NCBI RefSeq assembly: GCF_900091595.1 | Contig: NZ_FMCW01000035.1 | Coordinates: forward strand, 1-64,000 | From: Micromonospora haikouensis | Lineage (GTDB): Bacteria; Actinomycetota; Actinomycetes; Mycobacteriales; Micromonosporaceae | Reading direction: 5' to 3' | DNA length: 64,000 nt | In this document: piece after piece, positions 50,598 through 58,785 of the stretch | Layout of the letters: each line of letters opens with the position of its first letter | Numbering within the stretch: the stretch's first letter is position 1 | Program-made: the position numbers and the translations under genes | Notes under the pieces: model-generated | The model's database searches: none | Told to the model about the DNA's origin: nothing | Seen by the model: only the letters and a program-made list of their open reading frames with translations

Positions 50598-52056
50598 CGG
50601 TGGTGTCCTTTCCGGGCGGGGCGTCCTGGGGTGCCGGGCGGAGCTTCCAGAAGTAGTTGTGGATCGCGTCGGTGGTCCACAGCCGCCGGAAGGTCGGCGT
50701 CATCGCCATGCCCACCGTGACGTCGGCGGGCGCCACGTCGGTCGCGTACGCGCTGAGCCGGCCGCCGCCGTCGACGTCGGCGACGACGACCGCGACCTCC
50801 GGCTCCGGCATGGTGGTCAGGTGGTCGCGGGTCACCGACACGACCCGGGCGGTGCGCTCGCGCAGCGAGACCTTCCCGGTGGCGTCGGGCGCCCCGACGA
50901 TGCCGCAGGCGGCGCAGACCCGGCCGGGCGGCGTGGTGACCGCGCCGCAGGCGCCGCACCGGCTGCCCTCCAGCCGGTACTTCCAGCCGGCGCGGCGGTG
51001 CATCGGCGGTGCCGCCGGGGCGGGTGCCGCCGGCCGGGCCGGGCCCTGCACGTCGAGCAGCCCGCGCCAGCGCAGGTAGCGGCCGTAGCCGAGGGGCTGC
51101 CGCGCGGCGAGCTGGTCGCGCACGGACGGGCCGCCCCGCGCCGCGCGTACCCCGTCGCCGACGGCGAAGACGAACGCATCGGCGCCCTCGGTGGCCGACA
51201 GCAGCAGGATCGTCTGGCCGGGGCGGGCCTCGTCGAGCGCGGCGGCGAGCAGCAGCCCGGGGTGGGCGGCGCCGGTGAAGCCGGCGGCCCGCTCGATCGT
51301 CGCGTCCCGGCCGTCGCCGCCCAGCGCCCGGCGCAGCGCCGCCGCCGCGCGGGGGTTCGACGACGACACGACGACGGTGTCGACGGCGTCGAGGGACGCC
51401 TCGGCCAGGGCGCGGCGGGCCGCGTCGAGGCCGGCGGCGGCGAGGACCTCGGCGGTGAACCGCTCGTCCCAGACCCGGTCGTGCCGTTCCCCGGGCAGCC
51501 GCCACCGTTCCAGGACCTCGGCGGTGCGGCCGGCGCGGGCCAGGAGCACGGCGGCGGCGTGGCCGCCGCCGACGAGGCCGACGGCGGCGTCGCCCTGGGC
51601 CAGCTCGTCGGGCGCGCCGGGGCGGGTGGTGCGCAGGTCGGCCAGGGCGGCGGTCGCGCCGGCCCGGACGACGAGGTCGAGGGCGGTGGCGCCGCTGCGG
51701 TGTCCGCGCAGGTCGACCGCGCCGATCCCCGGGTCGAGCCCGAGGGCCTCGTGCACCACGCCGGCGGACGTCTTCGCCTCGTACGGGGCGTTGGTGGTGG
51801 CGAACAGCAGTTGCCCGCCGGACGTGCTGGCGGCGGCGACGGGGCGCAGCGCCTCGACGGCCATCGTGACGGTGTCTTCGTCGAACGCGGCGACGCCCCG
51901 GGCCGGGCCACCGCGGCGGGGCGGGTCGGTCGCGTCGAGTCGGTTGTCGGCGAGCACGTACGCCGGGAGGTAGGCCGCGTAGGCGTCGAGGCCGGGCTGC
52001 TCGGGCATGGGTGGCGGGTTCTCCTTCGGCTCCACGCGGTTCTGGTCGGGCTCCAC
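50587..52056 (-). CDS. HMG-CoA-synthase-like domain fused to DUF35 zinc-ribbon/OB-fold
   Basis: 489 residues from GTG 52056, where AAGGAG overlapping the previous stop is 6 bases upstream; GTG 52035 and ATG 52008 are other candidates. Residues about 20-340 follow the HMG-CoA synthase/KAS III fold (YAAYLPAYVLADNR, SSSNPRAAAAL, FTGAAHPGLLLAAALDEA). They contain no cysteine at all; the elbow reads AVDLRGHRSGATAL, so Claisen catalysis is excluded. Residues about 365-485 form a DUF35 domain with zinc ribbon CGAC/CAAC and an OB fold. It probably scaffolds the overlapping thiolase and binds the CoA end of the substrate. Confidence 0.85.
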   Translation of the reverse strand: MEPDQNRVEPKENPPPMPEQPGLDAYAAYLPAYVLADNRLDATDPPRRGGPARGVAAFDEDTVTMAVEALRPVAAASTSGGQLLFATTNAPYEAKTSAGVVHEALGLDPGIGAVDLRGHRSGATALDLVVRAGATAALADLRTTRPGAPDELAQGDAAVGLVGGGHAAAVLLARAGRTAEVLERWRLPGERHDRVWDERFTAEVLAAAGLDAARRALAEASLDAVDTVVVSSSNPRAAAALRRALGGDGRDATIERAAGFTGAAHPGLLLAAALDEARPGQTILLLSATEGADAFVFAVGDGVRAARGGPSVRDQLAARQPLGYGRYLRWRGLLDVQGPARPAAPAPAAPPMHRRAGWKYRLEGSRCGACGAVTTPPGRVCAACGIVGAPDATGKVSLRERTARVVSVTRDHLTTMPEPEVAVVVADVDGGGRLSAYATDVAPADVTVGMAMTPTFRRLWTTDAIHNYFWKLRPAPQDAPPGKDTTDGQ

Positions 52057-52070
52057 GCGGTTCTCCTTCA
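52008..52070 (-). repeat. 21-bp tandem repeat over a translation start
   Basis: Three degenerate 21-nt units; GGCTCCACGCGGTTCT occurs exactly at 52028-52043 and 52049-52064 (plus strand). The repeat encodes 7-residue units (KENRVEP-like) and duplicates possible start codons of the HMG-CoA-synthase-like gene, so start choice or expression may vary with copy number. Confidence 0.6.
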
Positions 52071-52859
52071 GGTCCACGAGGGGATGGCGGCGAGGAGCCG
52101 TCGGGTGTAGTCCTGCTGCGGCCGGTCCAGCACGCTCGCGGCGTCGCCGGCCTCGACGACCCGCCCGCCGCTCATCACCGTGATCCGGTCGCAGAGGTCG
52201 CTGGCCAGCATGAGGTCGTGGGTGACGAACAGCAGGCCGATGCCGAGCTCGTCGACGAGGGTGCGGAACAGGCCGACGACCTTGGTCTGCGTCGTGACGT
52301 CCAGGGCCGTGGTGCACTCGTCGGCGATCACCAGGGCGGGGCGGGTGACGACGGCGAGCGCGATGGCGACCCGCTGGCGCAGGCCGCCGGAGAGCTGGTG
52401 GGGGTAGCTGTCGAGGACGCGGGACGGGTCGGCGATGCGCATCTGCTCCAGCACCTCCAGCGAGCGGCGGCGCACCTCGGCCCGGGTGATGTCGCGGACG
52501 TGCCGGCGCAGCACCTCGGCGAGCTGGGTGCGGACCCGCATCAGCGGGTTCAGCGACCGCGACGCGTCCTGGAAGACCATGCCGACGGCGCTGCCGCGCA
52601 CCCGGTCGGTGCGGTCGACGCCGGGGGCCACCACCACGTCGCCGGCCAGCGTGACGGAGCCGTGCTCGACGCGGACGTTGCGGTCGAGCAGCCCGACGAC
52701 GCAGCGGGCGAGGGTGGTCTTGCCGCTGCCGGACTCCCCGACGACGCCGACGATCTGGCCCCGGCGGATCTCCAGGTCGACGTCGTCGAGCAGGCGCAGG
52801 TCGCCGCCGGCGAGCCGGGCGGTGACGGCGAGGCCGTCGGCCTTCAGCAGTACGCTCAT
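52068..52859 (-). CDS. Peptide-type ABC transporter ATP-binding protein (DppD/OppD-like)
   Basis: 263 residues from ATG 52859, overlapping the permease stop by 4 nt. Walker A GESGSGKTT (about 41), signature LSGGLRQRVAIALAV (about 153), Walker B ALVIADECTTALDV with an unusual Cys after the catalytic Glu in place of Pro, and H-loop FVTHDL. It is shorter than full-length OppD (about 330), lacking most of the C-terminal oligopeptide motif. It powers the importer with the ATPase at 54669. Confidence 0.9.
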   Translation of the reverse strand: MSVLLKADGLAVTARLAGGDLRLLDDVDLEIRRGQIVGVVGESGSGKTTLARCVVGLLDRNVRVEHGSVTLAGDVVVAPGVDRTDRVRGSAVGMVFQDASRSLNPLMRVRTQLAEVLRRHVRDITRAEVRRRSLEVLEQMRIADPSRVLDSYPHQLSGGLRQRVAIALAVVTRPALVIADECTTALDVTTQTKVVGLFRTLVDELGIGLLFVTHDLMLASDLCDRITVMSGGRVVEAGDAASVLDRPQQDYTRRLLAAIPSWT

Positions 52860-53743
52860 CGGCGCGCCTTCCGGGGGTCGTGGTGGGTGAGCAGCGCGTC
52901 GCCGAGCAGGTTCACCAGCAGCACAAGCAGCGTGATGGCGAGCCCGGGGAAGAAGGCGATCCACCACGCCTGGCTCAGCTCGTCCTGGCCGGACGCCAGC
53001 ATCGAGCCCCAGCTGTTCATCGGCGGCACCACGCCCAGGCCGAGGAAGCTCAGCGCGCTCTCGACCAGGATGGCCGTTCCCACCTGGAGGGTGCCGAGCG
53101 CGACCGTCGTGCCGGCCAGGTTGGGCAGGATGTGCCGGAAGACGATCCGGGGTTCCGACGCGCCGGCAGCGCGCAGGCCGAACACGAACTGCCGCTCCCG
53201 GATCGCCATGGTCGCCGAGCGGGTGACGCGGGCGCACACGGCCCAGCCGGTGAGCGCCAGCACGAGGAACAGCACCGGCAGCGAGCTGCCCCGGTTCGCG
53301 ATGATCGCGAGGGCGACGAGGATGAACGGCAGGGCGAGCTGGGCGTCGATGAGCACCGAGATGACCCGGTCGACCCAGCCCCGGAAGTAGCCGGCGAGCA
53401 CGCCGAGCAGCGTGCCGGGGCCGATGGCGACGAGCGCGCCGACCAGGCCGATGACGATCGTCAGGCGGCCGGCCGTGACGAACTGGGTGAGCACGTCCTG
53501 GCCGAGCTTGTCGGTGCCGAGAGGGTGCGCCCAGGTGCCGCCGGGCAGGAAGGCCGGCGGCTGCCGGGTCGCCGCCAGGTCCTGGCCGGCCGCCGGGAGC
53601 AGCCCGGTCAGCGGCAGCACGAACACCCCGACGGAGACGACGGCCAGCGGCAGGGACAGCCAGAACACGGAGGTACGCGCGCGCCGGCCGGGCCGCCGGG
53701 GCGGCGTCCCCGCGGCGGTCGGGTCGAGTTCGAGTTGGCTCAC
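52856..53743 (-). CDS. Peptide-type ABC transporter permease (DppC-like)
   Basis: 295 residues from GTG 53743 (GAGGTGA five bases upstream); GTG 53752 would overlap the previous stop by 4 nt and is an alternative. A first helix (about 28-52), an extracellular segment with THPLGTDKLGQDVL-like motif (HPLGTDKLGQDVLTQ) typical of DppC, then five helices and the EAA-like loop LRAAGASEPRIVFRHILPN (about 190). Forms the channel with the DppB-like protein. Confidence 0.9.
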   Translation of the reverse strand: MSQLELDPTAAGTPPRRPGRRARTSVFWLSLPLAVVSVGVFVLPLTGLLPAAGQDLAATRQPPAFLPGGTWAHPLGTDKLGQDVLTQFVTAGRLTIVIGLVGALVAIGPGTLLGVLAGYFRGWVDRVISVLIDAQLALPFILVALAIIANRGSSLPVLFLVLALTGWAVCARVTRSATMAIRERQFVFGLRAAGASEPRIVFRHILPNLAGTTVALGTLQVGTAILVESALSFLGLGVVPPMNSWGSMLASGQDELSQAWWIAFFPGLAITLLVLLVNLLGDALLTHHDPRKARR

Positions 53744-53748
53744 GCCGG

Positions 53749-54672
53749 TCACCTCACCCTCGGGTCGACGATCGAGTGCAGGACGTCGACGACCAGGTTG
53801 AGCAGGACGAAGACCAGCGCGCCGAAGACAACGATCGCCTGCACGAGCGGGAAGTCGCGGAACTGGATGGCCTGGAGCGCGAGCTGCCCGAGGCCCGGCC
53901 AGGAGTAGACGTACTCGACGGCGACGGCGCCCGAGAGCAGGATGCCGGTCTGCAGCACGACGATCGTCAGGATCGGCATCATGGCGTTGGCGAACGCGTG
54001 CCGCCACACGACCCGGCGGTTGCCGAGCCCCCGGGCGCGGGCGGAGTCGATGTAGGGCTCGGCGAGGGCCTCGCTCATCGAGGCGCGGGTGAGCCGGGCG
54101 ATGTGCGCCATCGGGTAGACCGACATGGTGAGGGCGGGCAGGATCAGGTGCTTCGGGGTGCCCGACTGCCCGGCGGGCAGCCAGCCGAGCTTCACGGCGA
54201 ACAGCACCACGAGCATCATGCCGAACCAGAAGACGGGCACGGACTGCCCGAGCAGGGCGACGGTGGAGGCGGCCCGGTCCCACCAGGTGCCCTCGCGGGT
54301 CGCGGCGAGCACGCCGAGGGGCACGCCGACGCACACGGCGAGGCCCATGCCGGCGGCGACCAGTTGCAGCGTGTACGGCAGCCGGTCGGCGATCATCGAC
54401 GTGTTGGACTGGTAGAACTGCAGCGACTGGCCGAGGTCGCCGGTGAGGATGCCCCGCAGGTAGTCGAAGTACTGCACGACCAGCGGCAGGTCGAGGCCCA
54501 GCTCGTGGCGCAGCGCCTCGCGCTGCTCCGGCGGCGCCAGCGGCCCGAGGATGGTGGCGGTGGGGTCGCCGGAGAGGCGGCCCAGCAGGAACGCGAGGCT
54601 GAGGGCGATCAGCAGCGACGCGAACAGGGACGCGAGCCGGCTGCCGACCCGGCGGACGGTGCTGGCCTTCAT
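53749..54672 (-). CDS. Peptide-type ABC transporter permease (DppB-like)
   Basis: 307 residues. First helix about 10-30, GDPTATILGPLAPPEQREAL and GDLGQSLQF in the extracellular loop, five further helices and the EAA loop ARARGLGNRRVVWRHAFANAM (about 213), all DppB hallmarks. Starts 4 nt inside the upstream ATPase gene end. The dipeptide/nickel-type importer family also carries opines, sugars and glutathione. Here, inside a CoA-catabolic operon, it more likely imports the pathway substrate or a conjugate of it. Confidence 0.9.
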   Translation of the reverse strand: MKASTVRRVGSRLASLFASLLIALSLAFLLGRLSGDPTATILGPLAPPEQREALRHELGLDLPLVVQYFDYLRGILTGDLGQSLQFYQSNTSMIADRLPYTLQLVAAGMGLAVCVGVPLGVLAATREGTWWDRAASTVALLGQSVPVFWFGMMLVVLFAVKLGWLPAGQSGTPKHLILPALTMSVYPMAHIARLTRASMSEALAEPYIDSARARGLGNRRVVWRHAFANAMMPILTIVVLQTGILLSGAVAVEYVYSWPGLGQLALQAIQFRDFPLVQAIVVFGALVFVLLNLVVDVLHSIVDPRVR

Positions 54673-55514
54673 CGGCGGGACCTCCAGCGCGCTCCGGGCA
54701 TGGCCGCGAGCAGCTCGCGGGTGTAGTCGTTCTCGGGGGTGACGAAGACCTGCTCGCAGGGCCCCGACTCGACGACCCGGCCGCGGTACATGACGTGCAC
54801 GACGTCGCAGAGCGAGCGGACGACGGCGAGGTCGTGGCTGATCATCAGCAGCGCCGCGCCGGTGGTGGCGCGGATCTGCCGGAGCAGGGCCAGCACGTCG
54901 GCCTGGACGGAGACGTCGAGGCCGGAGGTCGGCTCGTCGGCGACGATGAGCCGCGGGCGCATGAGCAGCGCGCGGGCGATGCAGACCCGCTGGGCCTGGC
55001 CCCCGGAGAGCTGGTGCGGGTAGCGGTCGAGCAGCTCGGGGGCGAGCCGGACGCTGCCGAGCAGCTCGGCGTCGCCGATCCAGGAGGTGCGCTCGGGTTG
55101 CAGGGTGCGCAGTTCCCGCAGCCCGGACCGCACGGACTGCCGCGGGTCGAGGGAGCCGTGCGGGTCCTGGAAGACGACCTGCACCTCGGGCCGCAGCCGG
55201 CGCAGCCGCGTACGGCTGATCTCCGACAGGCTGTGGCCGAGCAGCCGGATGTCGCCCCCGCCGCGCGGGCCGAGCGCGGTGGCGGCCATCGCGAGCGTCG
55301 TCTTGCCGGAGCCGGACTCGCCGACGACGGCGACGCTCTCGCCGGCGTCGATGCGCAGCGACACGTGGTCCACGGCGCGGAAGACCTGGCCGGTGCCGCG
55401 GTCGCGGTGCTCGACGACGAGGTCGTCGACCACCAGCACGGGGGTCTCCGGCTCCGGGGCGCGGGGGCGCCGGGCGGCCTCGCCCGGCACCCCCTTCTGC
55501 ACTGCCTCGGTCAT
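54669..55514 (-). CDS. Peptide-type ABC transporter ATP-binding protein (DppF-like)
   Basis: 281 residues from ATG 55514. Walker A GESGSGKTT (about 63), QDPHGSLDPRQSV Q-loop region, signature LSGGQAQRVCIARALLM (about 178), Walker B LIVADEPTSGLDV and H-loop MISHDL. The second ATPase of the importer, lying 2 bp after the lipoprotein gene. C-terminal residues NDYTRELLAAMPG match the family ending. Confidence 0.9.
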   Translation of the reverse strand: MTEAVQKGVPGEAARRPRAPEPETPVLVVDDLVVEHRDRGTGQVFRAVDHVSLRIDAGESVAVVGESGSGKTTLAMAATALGPRGGGDIRLLGHSLSEISRTRLRRLRPEVQVVFQDPHGSLDPRQSVRSGLRELRTLQPERTSWIGDAELLGSVRLAPELLDRYPHQLSGGQAQRVCIARALLMRPRLIVADEPTSGLDVSVQADVLALLRQIRATTGAALLMISHDLAVVRSLCDVVHVMYRGRVVESGPCEQVFVTPENDYTRELLAAMPGARWRSRR

Positions 55515-55516
55515 CG

Positions 55517-57043
55517 TCAGCGGGTCGTCTTCGTGAAGTCCACGGTGTTCAGGGGGCCGAACACCACGCCGGAGACGCCGGGGGCGGTCGCGTAGTTGAA
55601 CACCTGCCGGTACAGCGGCACGTAGCAGTGCTTGTCCACGACGCCGATGGTGTTGAGCTGGTCGTAGATCGGGGCGGCCTGCTCGGCGCCGTCCTGTTCC
55701 AGCGCCTGCTGGGCGAGTTCGTCGATCTTCGGGTCGGGGCAGTTGCCGGTGATCGACTTCGTCTTCAGGAAGCCGCTGACGAAGTAGTCCGGCACGGCGA
55801 CGTTCGGCACCCCGGCGAAGATGGAGATGCCGGGCACCTGGCGGCCGATGATCCGCTTGACGAGCGTGCCGTAGTCGAGCGGCACGTACGTCACCTTGAA
55901 GCCGGCCTGTTCGAGGCTGCCGCCGACGGCCTGGGCGACCTCCTCGATGTTGGTGTACTGGGCCGCCGGGTAGCTGATCTGCACGGTCGGGGCGGCGGAG
56001 CCGACGAGTTCCTTCGCCCGGGCGGCGTCGGCGGTCACGCTGCGCGACGGCTGCTGGCCCGGCTTGACGTTGAGCAGCCCGGCGTCGGCGACGGCCTGGC
56101 CGTCGAAGATGCCCTTGACGATCGCGTCGCGGTCGATGGCCAGGGCGGCGGCCTCGCGCAGCTTCGGGTCGTCGAAGGGCGCCTTCGTCGAGTCGAGGAA
56201 CGCGATGATCTTCATGGCGGTCTCGGTGCTGACCACGTCGACGCCGGCGCTCTTGGCCGCGCTCGCCTGCGCGGGCGGCAGGTCGAAGGAGATGTCGACG
56301 CTCTTGCTCTGGATCAGCGCGAGGCGCTGCGCGGCCTCGTTGGCCCAGGTGAAGGTGATGCCGTCGTTGGTGGCCTTCGTGCCCCAGTAGTCGGGGTTCT
56401 TCTTGACCGAGATGTCGCGGCCGGCGTTCGCGCCCGCCCACACGTACGGGCCGGTGCCGACGGGCGCGGCGGCGAAGCCCTCCGACCCCTTCTCCTGGTA
56501 GTACTTCGGCGGCACCAGGTAGACCGTGGTGAGCAGGTCGGGGATGTTGTACTGCGGGGTCTTCGTCTTCACCACGACGGTGGTGGCGTCGGGCGCCTCG
56601 ATCGCGGTGACGTTGGTGAAGTAGGACTTGAGCTGGGAGGCGGCGGCGTCGCGGGTGAGCGTGATGGTGTTCGCCACGGCTGCGGCGTCGGCCTTCTCGC
56701 CGTTGCTGAAGGCGATGTCGGGCCGGACCTTGAAGGTCCAGGTCGTCGCGTCGGTGCGCGTCCAGCTCGTGACCAGGCCCGTGTCGGTCGGGGCGAGGTC
56801 CTTGTCGGTGTTGATCAGGGGCTCCAGCATCGTCGCCCAGACGATCTGGGCGGAGCGCGCGCCGACGATCGGGTCGAGGGTCGCCGGCTGGGCGGCGAGC
56901 AGCGCCCGGATGGTGGCCGAGCCGGACGACCGGGCGTCATCGGAGTCGGACCCGCCGCACGCGGTGAGGCTGGCGCTCGCGACGGCAAGGGCGGCGGCCA
57001 CGGCGAGGGGCCGCCGAGAGCGCAGGAATTTCGTGATCATCAT
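55517..57043 (-). CDS. Lipoprotein, family 5 extracellular solute-binding protein
   Basis: 508 residues (a second ATG follows directly). Signal peptide with Arg residues (KFLRSRRPLAVAAALAVASA) and lipobox LTACGG place it on the outer membrane face. The body is family 5 (DppA/OppA-like): TLDPIVGARSAQIVWATMLEPL, DATTWTFKVRPDIAFSNGEKADA and LREAAALAIDRDAIVKG. First gene of an 11-gene operon that continues with the transporter and then thiolase, SDR and two ligases. This implies uptake and catabolism of the same compound. Site C lies 70 bp upstream. Confidence 0.92.
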   Translation of the reverse strand: MMITKFLRSRRPLAVAAALAVASASLTACGGSDSDDARSSGSATIRALLAAQPATLDPIVGARSAQIVWATMLEPLINTDKDLAPTDTGLVTSWTRTDATTWTFKVRPDIAFSNGEKADAAAVANTITLTRDAAASQLKSYFTNVTAIEAPDATTVVVKTKTPQYNIPDLLTTVYLVPPKYYQEKGSEGFAAAPVGTGPYVWAGANAGRDISVKKNPDYWGTKATNDGITFTWANEAAQRLALIQSKSVDISFDLPPAQASAAKSAGVDVVSTETAMKIIAFLDSTKAPFDDPKLREAAALAIDRDAIVKGIFDGQAVADAGLLNVKPGQQPSRSVTADAARAKELVGSAAPTVQISYPAAQYTNIEEVAQAVGGSLEQAGFKVTYVPLDYGTLVKRIIGRQVPGISIFAGVPNVAVPDYFVSGFLKTKSITGNCPDPKIDELAQQALEQDGAEQAAPIYDQLNTIGVVDKHCYVPLYRQVFNYATAPGVSGVVFGPLNTVDFTKTTR

Positions 57044-57111
57044 GGGCGTCCTTCAGAGGCGATGGACCCGTCATGTCTCGGCCTGGGCCGGCGGTGACGT
57101 TCGCCACAAAG

Positions 57112-57127
57112 TACCGACCAGCCGGTA
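57112..57127. promoter_or_regulatory. 16-bp regulon element, site C
   Basis: TACCGACCAGCCGGTA, the most symmetric copy (TACCG-N6-CGGTA), 69 bp upstream of the importer operon in the 174-bp divergent gap. Confidence 0.78.
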
Positions 57128-57206
57128 TCAAGTCAACGGGTCGAGCGGGTATCTCGTCCATGACGTTCGTGTGTCAAAGGGCCGCCCGCCAGGGGCGTTG
57201 TATTCA

Positions 57207-57222
57207 TACCGACCGGTATGTA
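57207..57222. promoter_or_regulatory. 16-bp regulon element, site D
   Basis: TACCGACCGGTATGTA, inside the palindrome CATACCGACCGGTATG. It overlaps the ATG 57218 of the crotonase, so either the true start is GTG 57233 or the transcript is leaderless. Confidence 0.75.
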
Positions 57223-57970
57223 TGATGCGGCGGTGACCATCACCCTCACCCATGGGCACGACGGACGCGTGGCGCACGTCCGCTACGACAACGCCGCGCG
57301 CGGCAACTGCGTCGACGACGCCGCGCTACGGGAACTCGTCGACACCATGACGTCCGCCGCCGCCGACGAGACCTGCGTCGTGATCCGCCTCGACATGGCC
57401 GGGCGGCACTTCTGCGGCGGCTGGGACACCTCGTCCTTCGCCGGGCTGGCCGACGCGACCCGCGAGGCGGTCTCCGCCCGGCTGCGCGGCAGCGACGCGG
57501 CGCTGGAGGAGATCCGGCGGCTCCCGGTGCCCGTCGTCGCCGCCGTCCGGGGCCACGTCATCGGGTTCGGCGCGGGCCTGCTCGACGCCGTGCACCTGCC
57601 GGTCGCCGCCGCCGACGCCCGGCTGTCGCTGCCGGAGGCCCGCTTCGGCTTCGCGCCCGCCGGGGTCGGCCACACGATCGCCCGGGCCCTGCCCCGGGCG
57701 CACGCCTACCACCTGCTGACCGGCGCGGCGACCGCCACCGCCGCCCAGCTGCACGCGTGGGGCCTGGTCGCCCGGGTAGTCCCCGACGCCCACCTCGACC
57801 GCGAGGTCGACGACCTCGTCGACTCGCTGCTCGCGCTGCCGCGGGGCACCCTGCGGGCGGTGGTCGAGGTCGTCGAGTCGAGCCTGGCCACCGGCGCCCC
57901 CGACCACGCGTACGACGTGTCGGCGCGCACGATCGTGGCCGGCCTCGCCGCGCGGGCGGTGTCCGGGTGA
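57218..57970 (+). CDS. Crotonase-family enoyl-CoA isomerase/hydratase-like protein
   Basis: 250 residues from ATG 57218; GTG 57233 (VTITLTHGHDG) may be the true start because ATG 57218 lies within operator site D and has no ribosome site. The core motif RGHVIGFGAGLLDAVHLPVAAADARLS lacks the first catalytic Glu (Leu there), while SLPEARFGFAP keeps the second. One-Glu crotonases are typically isomerases. First of three coupled genes; its stop overlaps the next GTG by 4 nt. Confidence 0.88.
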   Translation: MYDAAVTITLTHGHDGRVAHVRYDNAARGNCVDDAALRELVDTMTSAAADETCVVIRLDMAGRHFCGGWDTSSFAGLADATREAVSARLRGSDAALEEIRRLPVPVVAAVRGHVIGFGAGLLDAVHLPVAAADARLSLPEARFGFAPAGVGHTIARALPRAHAYHLLTGAATATAAQLHAWGLVARVVPDAHLDREVDDLVDSLLALPRGTLRAVVEVVESSLATGAPDHAYDVSARTIVAGLAARAVSG

Positions 57971-58785
57971 GCCGGCCGTTCCGGCCCGGCGAGGCCGTCT
58001 GGGTGGAGCTGTGCACCCCGCATCCCGAGCGGGCCGAGGCCTTCTACGGCGCCCTGCTCGGCTGGACGGTCCGCGCGGAGCGGCTGGGCGCCACCACCTA
58101 CCGCATGTGCGGCGTCGCCGGGCGCGACGTCGCCGGCATCTCCGACGCCGCCGCCCTGCACGGTGGCCGCCCCCGGGGCTGGCTCACCTACTTCGCCGTC
58201 GACGACGTCGCGGCGTCGGCGCGGCAGGCGGTCGCGCTCGGCGGGGAACTGGTCACGCCCCCGCGCTACCTGCCCGCGGCCGGCACCGGCGCGGCGGTCG
58301 TCGATCCCTTCGGCGCGGCCTTCGGCCTCTACCAGGGCGAGTCGCGCGCCGGCGTCCAGGCCCTCAACTCGGTCGGCGCGCTGTGCTGGAACGAGCTGGA
58401 CACCGGCGAGCCCGCCCGGGCGGTGGCCTACTACCGGGCCCTGTTCGGCTACACCAGCCGCCAGCGCGGCGACGCGCCGACGGCCCGGCCGTACACGCTG
58501 CTGATGCTCGACGACGTCCCAGTCGCTGGCGTCCTCGAACTGGACAACGAGTGGCCCAACCTCATCCCGTCGAAGTGGATCACCTACTTCGCCGTCGCCG
58601 ACCTCGACGACGCGCTGGCCCGGGTCGCCGCCCTGGGCGGCACCCCGACCGTCGGGCCGGTCGACAGCCCGCACGGACGCCTGCACCTGATCAAGGACCC
58701 CGGCGGACACACGCTGTGCCTCATCCAGCTCGAAGGCGGGCTGCGCCCCGCGCCCGACTCCTGCGACCCGGCGGTGACCCGATGA
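57967..58785 (+). CDS. Two-module VOC family protein
   Basis: 272 residues from GTG 57967. Two consecutive VOC modules: VWVELCTPHPERAEAFYGALLGW (about 10-32) to VVDPFGAAFGLYQG, and LCWNELDTGEPARAVAYYRALFGY (about 140) to KDPGGHTLCLIQLEG. Each WITYFAV/WLTYFAV pair closes a sheet. The tandem form resembles the Cfp30B-like group of actinobacteria. A lyase, isomerase or hydrolase role on a pathway intermediate is likely, without a named reaction. Its stop overlaps the next gene's ATG. Confidence 0.87.
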   Translation: MSRPFRPGEAVWVELCTPHPERAEAFYGALLGWTVRAERLGATTYRMCGVAGRDVAGISDAAALHGGRPRGWLTYFAVDDVAASARQAVALGGELVTPPRYLPAAGTGAAVVDPFGAAFGLYQGESRAGVQALNSVGALCWNELDTGEPARAVAYYRALFGYTSRQRGDAPTARPYTLLMLDDVPVAGVLELDNEWPNLIPSKWITYFAVADLDDALARVAALGGTPTVGPVDSPHGRLHLIKDPGGHTLCLIQLEGGLRPAPDSCDPAVTR

